From Microbacterium sp. SORGH_AS_1204 (GTDB lineage: Bacteria > Actinomycetota > Actinomycetes > Actinomycetales > Microbacteriaceae): a stretch of DNA of 64,000 bases. Location: the NCBI RefSeq assembly GCF_030818935.1, contig NZ_JAUTBD010000001.1:3038001-3102000 (forward strand). The letters are read 5' to 3'. The notes beneath the pieces are model-generated. The model worked only from the letters and a program-made list of their open reading frames with translations. It was not told the DNA's origin and did no database searches. Positions 1 through 9,742 of this stretch are shown piece after piece. The translations under genes and the position numbers were made by a program. Positions within the stretch are counted from its first letter, which is position 1; every line of letters starts with the position of its first letter.

Positions 1-388
1 CGGTCACCGCTGCGACGACGGCGCGAGCCTGCTCGGGGTCCTCGGTCACCGCGTGATACAGCGCGCCGTGGGGCTTGACGTAGCGGATGTCGGCTCCGGC
101 CGCTGCCAGGGCGTCCAGCTGTCGAGCGACACTCTCGCGCAGCTCGTCGGGCTGGGGGTGACGTCGGACGCGGCCGAAGTTCTCGCGGTCGTCGTAGGAG
201 GGGTGCGCGCCGACGGCGACGCCGAAGCGTACGGCGCGCTCCACGGCATCCGTCATCGACCGGGCGTCGCCCGCGTGTCCGCCGCACGCGACATTGGCAC
301 TGGACACGAGCGCGAACATGGCCTCGTCGTCGGCCGTCGGCATCCCGTCGACGGTCTCGCCCAGGTCGGCGTTGAGGTCCACGCGCAT
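1..388 (-). CDS. pxpA: 5-oxoprolinase subunit A (LamB/YcsF family), C-terminus cut by window edge
   Basis: Reading the minus strand from an ATG at 388 gives 129 residues of a LamB/YcsF protein before the sequence ends. The N-terminus MRVDLNADLGE is the family signature, followed by SANVACGGHAGD (about residues 29-40), GAHPSYDDRENFGR and YVKPHGALYH near residue 107. PxpA works with PxpB and PxpC in ATP-dependent opening of 5-oxoproline to glutamate in the cytosol. About half of the usual 250 residues are missing beyond position 1, where pxpB/pxpC would be expected. The start lies just beside the 406-470 palindrome, which separates it from the divergent ATPase gene. The family call is secure; the substrate follows from the family. 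Confidence 0.9.
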   Translation of the reverse strand, partial: MRVDLNADLGETVDGMPTADDEAMFALVSSANVACGGHAGDARSMTDAVERAVRFGVAVGAHPSYDDRENFGRVRRHPQPDELRESVARQLDALAAAGADIRYVKPHGALYHAVTEDPEQARAVVAAVT

Positions 389-405
389 GCTGCCCACCGT
401 ATCGC

Positions 406-470
406 CGCGTGAGGGGTCAAGAACTGTCGCCGAGCGGGCTCGCAGGCGACAGTTCTTGACCCCTCACGCG
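406..470. repeat. Perfect 26-bp inverted repeat, palindrome family A, copy 1
   Basis: Arms 406-431 and 445-470 are exact reverse complements (26 bp) around a 13-nt loop. The outer part is GCGTGAGGGGTCA and the inner part TGTCGCC. It lies between the divergent pxpA and ABC ATPase genes. A diverged copy with the same outer and inner blocks and the same loop length is at 44698-44760. There is no T-run after either arm, so a simple intrinsic terminator is not obvious; a dispersed REP-like element is the better reading. Confidence 0.85.
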
Positions 471-536
471 TTACGGGGGTGTGACGATCGGGCGGGAGGG
501 GTGGGCAACGGCACCGCCGCGGGCGAGGATGGGGGG

Positions 537-2204
<1,668 letters not shown>

Positions 2205-2206
2205 GG

Positions 2207-2236
2207 CGCCGGCGCACATTCGTGTGCGCGTCGGCG
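2207..2236 (+). terminator. Terminator-like hairpin after the fused ATPase gene
   Basis: GCGCACA (2212-2218), a TTCG tetraloop (2219-2222) and TGTGCGC (2223-2229) form a perfect stem. It is extended by CGCCG and CGGCG on the outside with a 2-nt bulge. It starts three bases after the TGA of the ATPase gene. No clear U-tract follows, as is common in high-GC actinobacteria. Confidence 0.6.
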
Positions 2237-2290
2237 TACGTGCGGCACGAACCCCCGCTCGGACACGTCGACGCGCACGCCTCTCGCTAC

Positions 2291-2523
2291 GTGTCCCACT
2301 TCGTGCAGAACTGCGGCGTCATTCCTGCACGAAGCGGGACATGACGGAGCGCGCAGCTGTCAGCCATGACGCTAGGCCGCCGTGGCGTGTCTGTCCGTCT
2401 AGGCGTGTCCCGCTTTGTGCAAGATTCCGGCGATGTAACTGCACGAAGTGGGACATTCGACGCGCCGAGAGCGTGCCCCACTTCGTGCAGGATCCCGGCG
2501 TCGTTCCTGCACGAAGTGGGACA
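2291..2523. repeat. Three copies of a ~50-bp palindrome (family B, TGTCCCACTTCGTGCA)
   Basis: Copy 1 has arms 2292-2307 and 2326-2341, copy 2 has 2406-2421 and 2440-2455, copy 3 has 2474-2489 and 2508-2523. Each arm is 16 bp, close to TGTCCCACTTCGTGCA and its complement, and each loop is exactly 18 nt with a shared CCGGCG core. The loops are conserved as well as the arms, so the whole element was copied. With the neighbouring tandem repeat it fills most of the 475-bp gap between the convergent ATPase and dppC genes; I see no gene there. A half-arm (TGCACGAAGTGG) recurs near 62629. Confidence 0.85.
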
Positions 2524-2563
2524 TGGATGCCGGGGCGGCGGCGCCGACGTCCCGGGATCGGCG

Positions 2564-2679
2564 CCGGCGGGACCGGGGGCGGGGCACCGGCCGGCGTGAC
2601 CGGAGGCGGGGCACCGACCGGCGTGACCGGGGGCGGGGCACCGGCCGGCGTGACCGGGGGCGGGGCGCCGACCGGCGGG
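2564..2679. repeat. 27-bp G-rich tandem repeat abutting the dppC stop codon
   Basis: About four units of a 27-bp repeat (core GGCGTGACCGGGGGCGGGGC) run without interruption up to the stop codon of dppC at 2680-2682. Units differ by one to three bases. The top strand is strongly G-rich. It sits 3' of dppC, so it would be transcribed as a C-rich trailer. Confidence 0.75.
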
Positions 2680-3639
2680 CTAACGCGCGCGGGTGCGGGG
2701 GTCCATCGCCTCGCGCAGCGACTCGCCGAGCAGCGTGAAGCCGAGCGCGGTCACCGCGATGCAGATGCCGGGGAGGAACGCCAGCCACGGGGCGATCGCG
2801 AGCTCGGCCTGCGCGTAGGTGAGCATGCGGCCCCACTCCGCGGTCTGCGGGAGACCGCCGCCGAGACCCAGGAACGACAGGGCCGCCGCGTCGATGACGG
2901 CGGTCGCGAGCGTCAGGGTCCCCTGCACGATCACCGGGCCGACGCTGTTGGGCAGCACGTGGGTCATCGTGATCGTGCGGCGGCTCAGGCCCAGGGTCTG
3001 GGCCGAGAGCACGTAGTCGGCGCCGCGCTGCTGCAGCATCGAGGCGCGCAGCAGGCGCGCGAACACCGGCACCTGCGAGGCGCCGATGGCGATCATGATC
3101 GCGAGCTGGCTCTGCCCGAGGATCGCGGCGATCGAGACGGCCAGCAGCAGGTTGGGCACCGACAGCAGGATGTCGACGAAGCGCATCACCAGCGAGTCGA
3201 CCCAGCCGCCGAACATCCCGGCGAGAAGCCCCAGCGCCATGCCGCCGAGAAGGCCCAAAGCGGTGGAGATCACGCCGATCTGCAGGGACGCCTGCGCGCC
3301 CCAGATGAGCTTCGACAGCACGTCACCGCCGAAGCGGTCGAGGCCGAGCGGGAACTCCGCCAGCTCCCCCGGCCCGGGGATGTCGGTCGGGGTGATGAAG
3401 CGCTGACCGGGCAGCGACTCGGCCGGGTACGGCGCCAGCAGCGGCGCGAGAGCCGCGACGAGCAGGAACGCCAGCACGATGATCGCGCCGATCCACGCGA
3501 CGGGGCTGCGACGCAGCCGCTGGAAGACGTCGTGCCAGAAGCCGCCGCGCGCTTGCGCGGCGAGCAGCTGGGCGTCGACCACGGCGTTGTCGTCGACGGG
3601 GCCGCCGCTGGGGGCGGGAGGGAGGATGCCGGAGCTCAC
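2680..3639 (-). CDS. Dipeptide/oligopeptide ABC transporter permease (DppC-like)
   Basis: A 319-residue inner-membrane permease of the DppC/OppC family. The cytoplasmic N-terminus is followed by the first membrane helix (about 45-67), an extracellular loop, and the BPD_transp_1 core with about five more helices and the motif SFLGLGGGLPQTAEWG near the C-terminus. It pairs with DppB to form the peptide pore. The GTG start at 3639 overlaps the TGA of dppB by four bases (GTGA), which indicates translational coupling and fixes this start; the longer open frame upstream is not coding. The 3' end abuts a 27-bp minisatellite. Confidence 0.92.
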   Translation of the reverse strand: MSSGILPPAPSGGPVDDNAVVDAQLLAAQARGGFWHDVFQRLRRSPVAWIGAIIVLAFLLVAALAPLLAPYPAESLPGQRFITPTDIPGPGELAEFPLGLDRFGGDVLSKLIWGAQASLQIGVISTALGLLGGMALGLLAGMFGGWVDSLVMRFVDILLSVPNLLLAVSIAAILGQSQLAIMIAIGASQVPVFARLLRASMLQQRGADYVLSAQTLGLSRRTITMTHVLPNSVGPVIVQGTLTLATAVIDAAALSFLGLGGGLPQTAEWGRMLTYAQAELAIAPWLAFLPGICIAVTALGFTLLGESLREAMDPRTRAR

Positions 3640-4640
3640 TGGACTCTCACTCTCGGGTCGATGACGCTGTACGACAGGTCGACCAGCAGGTTGATGAGCG
3701 CGTACGCGATCGCGATGAAGATGATGAAGCCCTGCAGCACGGGGAAGTCGCGCGTGAAGATCGCCCGGGCCAGGAACTGCCCGATGCCCGGGAAGGCGAA
3801 CACCGTCTCGGTGAGCACCGCGCCCGAGATGAGAAGACCCGCCTGCAGGCCCACGGTGGTGATGACGGGGAGCATGGCGTTGCGCAGGATGAAGCGGTTG
3901 CGCAGCGTCCCGGTGCCGATGCCCTTGGCGCGGCCCGTGCGCACGTAGTCGGCGTTCTGCACCTCGAGCACCGAGGCGCGCGTGATGCGCACGATGATGG
4001 CGAGCGGGATCGTGCCGAGCGCGAGGGCCGGCAGGATCAGGTGCAGGATGGCATCCCACGACGCGTCGAACTCGCCCGTGATCAGGCCGTCGAACACGTA
4101 CAGGTTCGTATAGTGCGTCGCGTCGATGCGCGGATTCTGGCGGCCGTCGGAGGGCAGCCAGCCCAGCTGCACGGCGAAGACGTATTTCAGGATGAACGCG
4201 AGGAAGAACACCGGGATCGTGATGCCGATGAGGCTCAGCACGACGGCGGTGTGATCCCAGATCTTGCCGTGGCGGCGCGCGGCCCAGTAGCCGAGGGGGA
4301 TGCCGATGCCCACCGCCACGATGAGGGCGGCGATCGAGAGCTCGAGGGTGGCCGGGAAGCGGCGCACGAACTCCTCGAGCACGGGGCGTCCGGTCTGGAT
4401 CGACGAGCCGAAGTCGCCGGTGGCCAAGCGTCCGAGCCAGGTGAAGTACTGCACGTAGAGCGGCTCGTTGAAGCCGTACAGCTCGTTGATGCGCGCGACG
4501 GCCTCGGGCGTCGCCCGCTCACCGAGGAGGGCGACCGCGGGGCCGCCCGGTAGGGCGCGTACCCAGGCGAACAGCAGGATCGAGAGGCCGAACAGGGTCG
4601 GGATGAGCAGGAGCAGGCGCCTGCCGATGGTGCGGAGCAC
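3636..4640 (-). CDS. Dipeptide/oligopeptide ABC transporter permease (DppB-like)
   Basis: A 334-residue permease of the DppB family. The N-terminus MLRTIGRRLLLLIPTLFGLS is the usual first membrane helix, followed by the family segment ALLGERATPEAVARINELYG (about 39-58). The core carries five more helices and an EAA-type loop containing NADYVRTGRAKGIG. It forms the other half of the peptide channel. It lies 86 bp downstream of dppA, with an intercistronic hairpin in the gap, and overlaps dppC by four bases. Length and motifs fit a functional protein. Confidence 0.93.
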   Translation of the reverse strand: MLRTIGRRLLLLIPTLFGLSILLFAWVRALPGGPAVALLGERATPEAVARINELYGFNEPLYVQYFTWLGRLATGDFGSSIQTGRPVLEEFVRRFPATLELSIAALIVAVGIGIPLGYWAARRHGKIWDHTAVVLSLIGITIPVFFLAFILKYVFAVQLGWLPSDGRQNPRIDATHYTNLYVFDGLITGEFDASWDAILHLILPALALGTIPLAIIVRITRASVLEVQNADYVRTGRAKGIGTGTLRNRFILRNAMLPVITTVGLQAGLLISGAVLTETVFAFPGIGQFLARAIFTRDFPVLQGFIIFIAIAYALINLLVDLSYSVIDPRVRVQ

Positions 4641-4680
4641 GGATTCTCACAGGGTGTCGGGAGCGGGGAGCGCGAACGAA

Positions 4681-4719
4681 CCGCGGGCCCCGACGCCGGT
4701 GTCGACGCGGGGCCCGCGG
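4681..4719 (-). terminator. Intercistronic hairpin between the binding-protein and permease genes
   Basis: Arms CCGCGGGCCCCG (4681-4692) and CGGGGCCCGCGG (4708-4719) are a perfect 12-bp inverted repeat just after the stop of dppA. Such hairpins usually attenuate read-through or protect upstream mRNA, which makes the binding protein more abundant than the permeases. The same arrangement recurs in the sugar operon (61156-61193). Confidence 0.65.
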
Positions 4720-4726
4720 CATCCGA

Positions 4727-6397
4727 TCACTCGGTGAGTTCGATCTCGTTGTAGACCTCGTCCTGCACGGGGCTGGCCGGGTACGACTTCACGCGGGGCG
4801 CGAAGGCGAGCGTCGGCACGGGGTTGGCGAGCGGGATGCCGGGCAGGAACGTCGCGATCTGCTCGTTCACCGCCTGATAGGCCGGGTCCTGCTCGGCCTC
4901 GGTCGCGAGCCCCCGGGCCGAAGTGAGCGCCGAGAAGAGCTCGGCGTTGTCGAAGCCCCACTCGTTCGACTTTCCGCCGAAGAACGTGCCCACGAAGTTG
5001 TCGGGGTCGTTGTAGTCGCCGGTCCAGCCGAGCAGGTGGATGCCGTGCTCGCTGCCGCCCTGGATGAGGTCGAGGTACTCGCCCCACTCGTTCGACACCG
5101 GGTTGAGGACGATTCCCACGGCCTGCAGCTGCGACTGCAGGTTGGTGAAGATCTGCTCGGGGTTCGGCATGTACGGACGCGAGATGTTGACCGGGTAGTT
5201 GAACGTCAGGGTCAGCGGGTTCGCCTCGGTGTAGCCGGCTTCGGCGAGCAGGGCCTTCGCGCCCTCCTGGTCGAACTCCCACGTGGTGACACCGGAGTTG
5301 AAGCCGATGACGCTGTCGGGCATGAACTGGGATGCCACGGTGGTGCCCTCGGGCAGCACCTGGGTGACCAGCTGCTCCTTGTCGATGGCGTGGGCGATGG
5401 CCTGGCGCACGCGGATGTCGGAGAGCGCGGGGTCGGCCTGGTTCATGCCGAGGTAGAGGATGTTGAACGGGTCGCGGTTGGTGAGCATGTAGCCCGCGCT
5501 CTCGAGGGCACCCAGGTCAGCCGGGGCGACGAGGTCGTATCCGTCGATCGAGCCGGACTCGAGGGCCTGACGGCGCGCGGTGGTGTCGCCGATCACGCGG
5601 AAGATGACCTGCTGCACCTGGCCCTGCTCGCCCCAGTACCCGTCGTATGCGGTGACGGTCGCTTCGGCGCCGGGCTCCCATGAATCGAACTGGAAGGGGC
5701 CGGTGCCGGTGGGGTGCGCCTGGGCGTACTCGCTGAGGGTCGGCGCCTCCGACGTGCCGCCGACGTTGTCCGCCTCGTACTCCTGCAGCGCGGTGGGGCT
5801 CTGGATGGCGAACGCCGGGAGCGACAGCGCCGGGATGAAGCCGGCGAACGGCTCGGTGAGGGTGATCGTGACCTCGGTGGGGCTCGCGACCTCGCAGCCG
5901 CCGTAGATGGAGGTGCCGGTGTCGGCGTAGCCGCGCATGATCTTGCCCCAGTAGTACGAAAGACTCTCGGACTGGGCGATGCCGGTGAAGTTGTTCTGCC
6001 GGTCGAAGTTGAAGCACACGGCGTCGGCGTTGAATTCGGAGCCGTCGTGGAAGGTGACCCCTTCTTTTAACTGGAAGGTGTACGACAAGCCGTCTTCGGA
6101 CTGCTCCCAGCTCTCGGCGAGCATCGGAGCGGGGTCGGCCGTGCCGGGCTCGACGCCGACGAGACCCTCGAAGATCTGGCGCGAGATGCGGAACGACTCG
6201 CCGTCGCTCGCGAACGCGGGGTCGAGGCTGGACGGGTCGCCGGACGCGCCGAAGACGAAGGTCGAGTCGACGTCGCCGCCGGCGTCTGCGCCGCCGCCGT
6301 TGTCGTCGCGCTGACTCGTGCAGCCCGACAGGGCAAGCGCGCCGATGGCGACCGTGGCGCCACCGACGAGCAGACGTCGTCGAAGAGAACTGAGCAT
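4727..6397 (-). CDS. Peptide ABC transporter substrate-binding lipoprotein (SBP family 5)
   Basis: A 556-residue extracytoplasmic lipoprotein of solute-binding family 5 (DppA/OppA). The signal peptide ends in the lipobox LALSGC with Cys26 as lipidation site. The mature domain has the family patterns LAESWEQSEDGLSYTFQLKE and VTFHDGSEFNADAV. It captures peptides or similar solutes and delivers them to DppBC. The ATG at 6397 was chosen because it gives a clean signal peptide and has GGAAGG about 10 bp upstream; the open frame extends further upstream without family similarity. It is the first gene of the dppABC operon. Confidence 0.93.
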   Translation of the reverse strand: MLSSLRRRLLVGGATVAIGALALSGCTSQRDDNGGGADAGGDVDSTFVFGASGDPSSLDPAFASDGESFRISRQIFEGLVGVEPGTADPAPMLAESWEQSEDGLSYTFQLKEGVTFHDGSEFNADAVCFNFDRQNNFTGIAQSESLSYYWGKIMRGYADTGTSIYGGCEVASPTEVTITLTEPFAGFIPALSLPAFAIQSPTALQEYEADNVGGTSEAPTLSEYAQAHPTGTGPFQFDSWEPGAEATVTAYDGYWGEQGQVQQVIFRVIGDTTARRQALESGSIDGYDLVAPADLGALESAGYMLTNRDPFNILYLGMNQADPALSDIRVRQAIAHAIDKEQLVTQVLPEGTTVASQFMPDSVIGFNSGVTTWEFDQEGAKALLAEAGYTEANPLTLTFNYPVNISRPYMPNPEQIFTNLQSQLQAVGIVLNPVSNEWGEYLDLIQGGSEHGIHLLGWTGDYNDPDNFVGTFFGGKSNEWGFDNAELFSALTSARGLATEAEQDPAYQAVNEQIATFLPGIPLANPVPTLAFAPRVKSYPASPVQDEVYNEIELTE

Positions 6398-6693
6398 TTT
6401 TCGTTGCACCTTCCGGGGGGAAAGGGAGGAGGACGACGGTATGGGCACCCCGTCGTGCCGCGCTCCACTTGCTGTGTTCTGACGACCGTACAGGGCGGTC
6501 GAGGCGCTGCCCATTGCACCTTTGTATCGATCGTGTTTCGGCGTCCTGGCATCCTGCCCTCTCCGACGGGTCGCATCGGAGCATTTCGCCCGAGGGGATT
6601 CTCGACGCACTGGTCAGCCGGTGCGGCCCCGACCCGTCGGCCGTGACCCGTGGGCGGCGGCGCGGGTGCACGGGCGCGGCTAGCGTGGATGCC
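6398..6693. promoter_or_regulatory. Divergent intergenic region between dppA and the spermidine-synthase-like gene
   Basis: About 296 bp without a gene. On the minus strand it holds the GGAAGG ribosome site of dppA. On the plus strand TAGCGT at 6681-6686 lies 7 bp before the ATG at 6694, the pattern of a leaderless transcript. The dppA promoter itself could not be placed; the A/T-richer stretch around 6505-6540 is the likeliest place. No repeat was seen. Confidence 0.5.
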
Positions 6694-7560
6694 ATGGCCC
6701 GCATGCGCATCGAACCCGACGACGCCCCCACGGCGCGTCTGTCGGACGGCACCACCGCGCGCGTGACGCCCTCGGGCTTCGTCGCGGGCTACGAACTCGT
6801 CGTGGACGGCACCCCGCAGTCGCACGTCGATCTCGACGACCCCACCCACCTGCACTTCGAGTACGTGGCCCGCATGGGCGCCGTGATCGATCGACTCCGG
6901 ATGCCGGGACAGCCGCTGACCGCGGTGCACCTGGGCGCGGGTGCCTTGACCCTCCCCCGGTACGTCGAGGCGACGCGTCCGGGCTCGCGCCAACAGGTCA
7001 TCGAGCTGGAGCCGGGGCTGTGGGATCTCGTGCGCGAGAACCTGCCCCTGCCTCGCGGCGCCTCGGTGCGAGTGCGGATCGGCGACGCGCGGGCGGGCCT
7101 GTCGCGGCTCCCCGCGGGGCTCACCGGTGCCGTCGACCTGCTCGTCAGCGACGTCTACTCGGGAGCGCAGACGCCGGCTCACCTGACGACGGTGGAGTTC
7201 TACCGTGAGGCCGCGCGGCTGCTCGCCCCCGACGGCGTGCTCCTGGTCAACGTGTCGGACGGCCCGGGGCTTGCCTTCGCGCGCCGACAGGTCGCGACCG
7301 TGCGGGAGGTGCTGCCCGAGGTCATCATGCTCGCCGAGGTGCAGGTGCTCAAGGGCCGCCGGTTCGGCAACCTCGTCGTGGCCGCCTCGGCCCAGCACCT
7401 GCCGGTCGAGTGGCTGCCACGGTTGATGGCGGCGGGGCCCCACCCGGCGAAGGTCGCGCAGGGCGCCGAGATCGTCGAATTCATGAGGGGTGCGCGGGCG
7501 GCGACGGATGCCGACGCGACGCCGTCGCCGAAGCCGTCGGCATCCATCTTCGAACGATGA
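6694..7560 (+). CDS. Spermidine-synthase-like SAM-dependent protein
   Basis: A 288-residue soluble protein with the Rossmann fold of polyamine aminopropyltransferases. The nucleotide loop is AVHLGAGALTLPRY (about residues 75-88), then an acidic residue in QVIELE, and DLLVSDVYSGAQTP carries the DxY-type active-site region. Members in actinobacteria are annotated as spermidine synthases or fused methyltransferases, but many lack proven polyamine activity, so the reaction is not certain. A TAGCGT box 7 bp before ATG 6694 suggests a leaderless mRNA and supports this start over the longer open frame. The TPR-like gene follows after 94 bp and may be co-transcribed. Confidence 0.75.
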   Translation: MARMRIEPDDAPTARLSDGTTARVTPSGFVAGYELVVDGTPQSHVDLDDPTHLHFEYVARMGAVIDRLRMPGQPLTAVHLGAGALTLPRYVEATRPGSRQQVIELEPGLWDLVRENLPLPRGASVRVRIGDARAGLSRLPAGLTGAVDLLVSDVYSGAQTPAHLTTVEFYREAARLLAPDGVLLVNVSDGPGLAFARRQVATVREVLPEVIMLAEVQVLKGRRFGNLVVAASAQHLPVEWLPRLMAAGPHPAKVAQGAEIVEFMRGARAATDADATPSPKPSASIFER

Positions 7561-7654
7561 CGGCGGTCGGTTCGTCGCCCGACCGCGTGGCGATTGCGCT
7601 TCGGGCGCGCGGGCGACGCACACTGGAAGTCCTGCCCGACCGAGAGGAGCGACG

Positions 7655-8182
7655 GTGAGCTACATCCACGGGTACGACCCCGACACGCTGCGCGAGATCA
7701 CCGACTCTCGCGAGTGCGCGGAGCGTCTCGAAGAGATCGGGGAGCAGCGGAGCCTGCACGCCCTGCTCGAGCGGGTGTGGCTGCTGAAGGTGCTCGACCG
7801 CTTCGACGAGGCACTGGAGATCTCCGATCAGTCGGTGCGCGTCGCGCGCATGGCCGGCACCCGTCGCGACCTGCTGCGCGCCCGCATCCTGCACGCCACG
7901 ATCCTGCAGTGCCGCGGCGCGTTCGCCGCGGCCGAGCAGGAGCTCACCACGTGCGCCGAAGAGGCCGAGGGCCAGGGGTGGGCGAGCATCGCCGCCTTCG
8001 CGCTGCAGCACCGCGGCAAGGTGCACTACGACGAGGGCGACTACGACGCCGCCCGGCGCGACTTCAAGCAGGCGCTGTTCCTCCGGCAGAACGCCGGGGC
8101 CACCGACGCCCAGCTCGAGTCGACACTGCTCGCCATCGACGCCGCCGAACGTCGGCGCGCGCGCGAAGCCGTCGCGAGCTGA
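7655..8182 (+). CDS. Tetratricopeptide-repeat-like protein
   Basis: A 175-residue helical protein. Helix pairs with TPR spacing are visible in LLERVWLLKVLDRFDEALEI, in HRGKVHYDEGDYDAARRDFK (about residues 110-129) and between them; the second has the typical small/aromatic TPR positions. There is no signal peptide or membrane helix, so it is probably a cytosolic scaffold or binding protein. The GTG at 7655 is chosen because GAGAGGAG precedes it with good spacing; the open frame starting further upstream runs against the end of the previous gene. I do not recognise a specific function. Confidence 0.65.
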   Translation: MSYIHGYDPDTLREITDSRECAERLEEIGEQRSLHALLERVWLLKVLDRFDEALEISDQSVRVARMAGTRRDLLRARILHATILQCRGAFAAAEQELTTCAEEAEGQGWASIAAFALQHRGKVHYDEGDYDAARRDFKQALFLRQNAGATDAQLESTLLAIDAAERRRAREAVAS

Positions 8183-8212
8183 ATGTCGTAGGCCCTTCGT
8201 AGGCTCCCGGTC

Positions 8213-8701
8213 ATGTCCGATCTGCAGCGCGTGCGCACCTGGGCCGAGGCGTTGATCGCCCTGCACCTCGACGCGTCCTGGTCGTTCGGGTTCGACAACG
8301 CCAAGAGGCGAGCGGGCCTGTGCGACTACGGTCGCAAACGCATCAGCGTCTCGCGCTACCTGGCCGCCCGCTACGACGACGAGACGAACCACCAGACCCT
8401 CCTCCACGAGGTGGCGCACGCGATGGCGGGTGCCGCGGCCGGCCACGGTGCCGTCTGGAAGCGCACGGCGAAAGACCTGGGGTACGTCGGCGGCACGACG
8501 CACGCCGGCGAGACGGCCACCGAACTCGCGCCGTGGGTGGGCACCTGCCCCGCGGGGCACGTCGCCTACCGTCACCGACGCGCGACGCGGCCGACCTCGT
8601 GCGCGAAGTGCGCGCCCACCTTCGACCCGCGGTTCGCGCTGTCGTGGGAGCACCGCGACATCAGCCCGGCGGTGAGACTCGCCGCGGCGACGCCGCGCTG
8701 A
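8213..8701 (+). CDS. SprT-like zinc metalloprotease domain protein
   Basis: A 162-residue protein with the zinc-protease motif HEVAH at residues 65-69, followed by a glycine/alanine-rich stretch, as in the SprT/Spartan family. The C-terminus carries a small Cys motif (C112, C130, C133) that can bind a second zinc. SprT-like bacterial proteins are thought to act on protein, possibly DNA-protein crosslinks, in the cytosol, but this subgroup is not characterised. A TAGGCT box 7 bp before the ATG suggests a leaderless transcript and supports the start. The 3' end faces the ComB-like gene across a minisatellite. Confidence 0.8.
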   Translation: MSDLQRVRTWAEALIALHLDASWSFGFDNAKRRAGLCDYGRKRISVSRYLAARYDDETNHQTLLHEVAHAMAGAAAGHGAVWKRTAKDLGYVGGTTHAGETATELAPWVGTCPAGHVAYRHRRATRPTSCAKCAPTFDPRFALSWEHRDISPAVRLAAATPR

Positions 8702-8750
8702 CACGCGCGATGCGCTCGTGCCGAGGTCTGCAGGCGGATGCCGCGGGGTC

Positions 8751-8937
8751 GGGCCCTGCGCCTCCGGAGGACCCCGCGTGGCTCGGGCCCGTGGGTGGGG
8801 CCCTGCGCCGCCGGGGAACCCCGCGTGGCGGGGCCCGTCGGTCGGGCCCTGCGCCTCAGGAAGATCCCGCGTGGCTGAGGCCCGTGGGTGGGGCCCTGCG
8901 CCTCGGGAAGACCCGGCGTGGCGGGGGCCCGTCGGTC
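8751..8937. repeat. 46-47-bp tandem repeat, four units, abutting a stop codon
   Basis: The word GGGCCCTGCG begins at 8751, 8798, 8844 and 8891, giving periods of 47, 46 and 47 bp. Each unit continues with a CCCGCGTGGC core and ends in GGGCCCGT(G/C)GGT. The last unit runs into the stop codon (8936-8938) of the minus-strand gene. It occupies the gap between two convergent genes. GGGCCC sites in each unit make it strongly hairpin-prone. Confidence 0.85.
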
Positions 8938-9565
8938 AGGCCGCGCTCACCACGCCGTCGTGCAGCACCGGCACGACGGATGCCGCGTCGCGCGAGGCCG
9001 CGGCGAGGACGGCCTCACGCTCCCCGTCGGCCGTGAGCGCGCGGCCGTTGCCGCTGGCCGTGAGCAGGTGACGCACGGCGCCGCCGAGCGCGCGGAAGCC
9101 CTCGCCGGCGACGGCGGCGTCGGGCGAGGCGTGATCGATGCCGAGATCACCCAGGGCTGCGACGACGGCACCCGCGCCGAGCAGGTCGTCGACCGCGAAG
9201 CGCACGCCAGCGGCATCCGCGTCGTCGACGGAACCCGCCGCGATCACCGAGATGCTCGTGCGTGCACCGCGCTCGTGCTGCACGGCCATCACGTGGGCGG
9301 CGACCGCCGCCGCGTTGCGCAGACCCCCGATCACCACATGGGCACCGGCGGCCTCGGCAGCGCGGGCGAGGGATGCCGCGGCGTCGGCGTCGTCGGTGAG
9401 GTCGAGACCGGCGCCGTGCTCGCACGCGCTCAGCGCGTGCGCCGTCAGCCCCAGCGTCTGGACGACGACCACGACGTCCGCCGGCGCAAGACGCGCGAGG
9501 CCCGCCTCGCCCCATTCGAGACGCACCTGATAGTCGGACTGCGCGTGGGCGGAAGTGTTCGGCAT
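8936..9565 (-). CDS. 2-phosphosulfolactate phosphatase-like protein (ComB family)
   Basis: A 209-residue protein resembling actinobacterial ComB-family proteins. The N-terminal pattern VRLEWGEAGLARLAPADVVV and the middle stretch VVIGGLRNAAAVAAHV fit the family. ComB hydrolyses 2-phosphosulfolactate in coenzyme M synthesis in archaea; actinobacteria do not make coenzyme M, so the real substrate here is unknown. The usual aspartate after the first strand (VVVVDVL) reads VVVVVQTL here, a possible loss of a metal ligand. TAGGCT lies 6 bp before the ATG at 9565, indicating a leaderless transcript. The family call is tentative. Confidence 0.55.
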   Translation of the reverse strand: MPNTSAHAQSDYQVRLEWGEAGLARLAPADVVVVVQTLGLTAHALSACEHGAGLDLTDDADAAASLARAAEAAGAHVVIGGLRNAAAVAAHVMAVQHERGARTSISVIAAGSVDDADAAGVRFAVDDLLGAGAVVAALGDLGIDHASPDAAVAGEGFRALGGAVRHLLTASGNGRALTADGEREAVLAAASRDAASVVPVLHDGVVSAA

Positions 9566-9742
9566 CCTTCGAGCCTAGGACCGTCCCACGCTCGCCCCGG
9601 CACGACCCGACACCGCGACGAGCTGACGATCCCCCTCCCCCCTCGCGCCACCGGCTCAGCCAGTCCCGTCGCATAGCGACCATCCGAGCGAGTCGCGTCA
9701 AGGTGTGCGCATCGCCGCGAGACATCGGGCACGATCGTCGAC

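Noticed and set aside
2291..2523. Possible CRISPR-like repeats in the palindromic block
   Set aside because: Only three units with uneven spacing, and the conserved part includes the loop; REP-like is a better reading.
2224..3948. A 574-codon plus-strand frame through the palindromes and dppC
   Set aside because: It translates repeats (TGGGAPAG-type) and then the antisense of dppC; no independent evidence.
8751..8937. Possible CRISPR array because of regular ~47-bp units
   Set aside because: Units are contiguous with no unique spacers, and no cas gene is present; it is a minisatellite.
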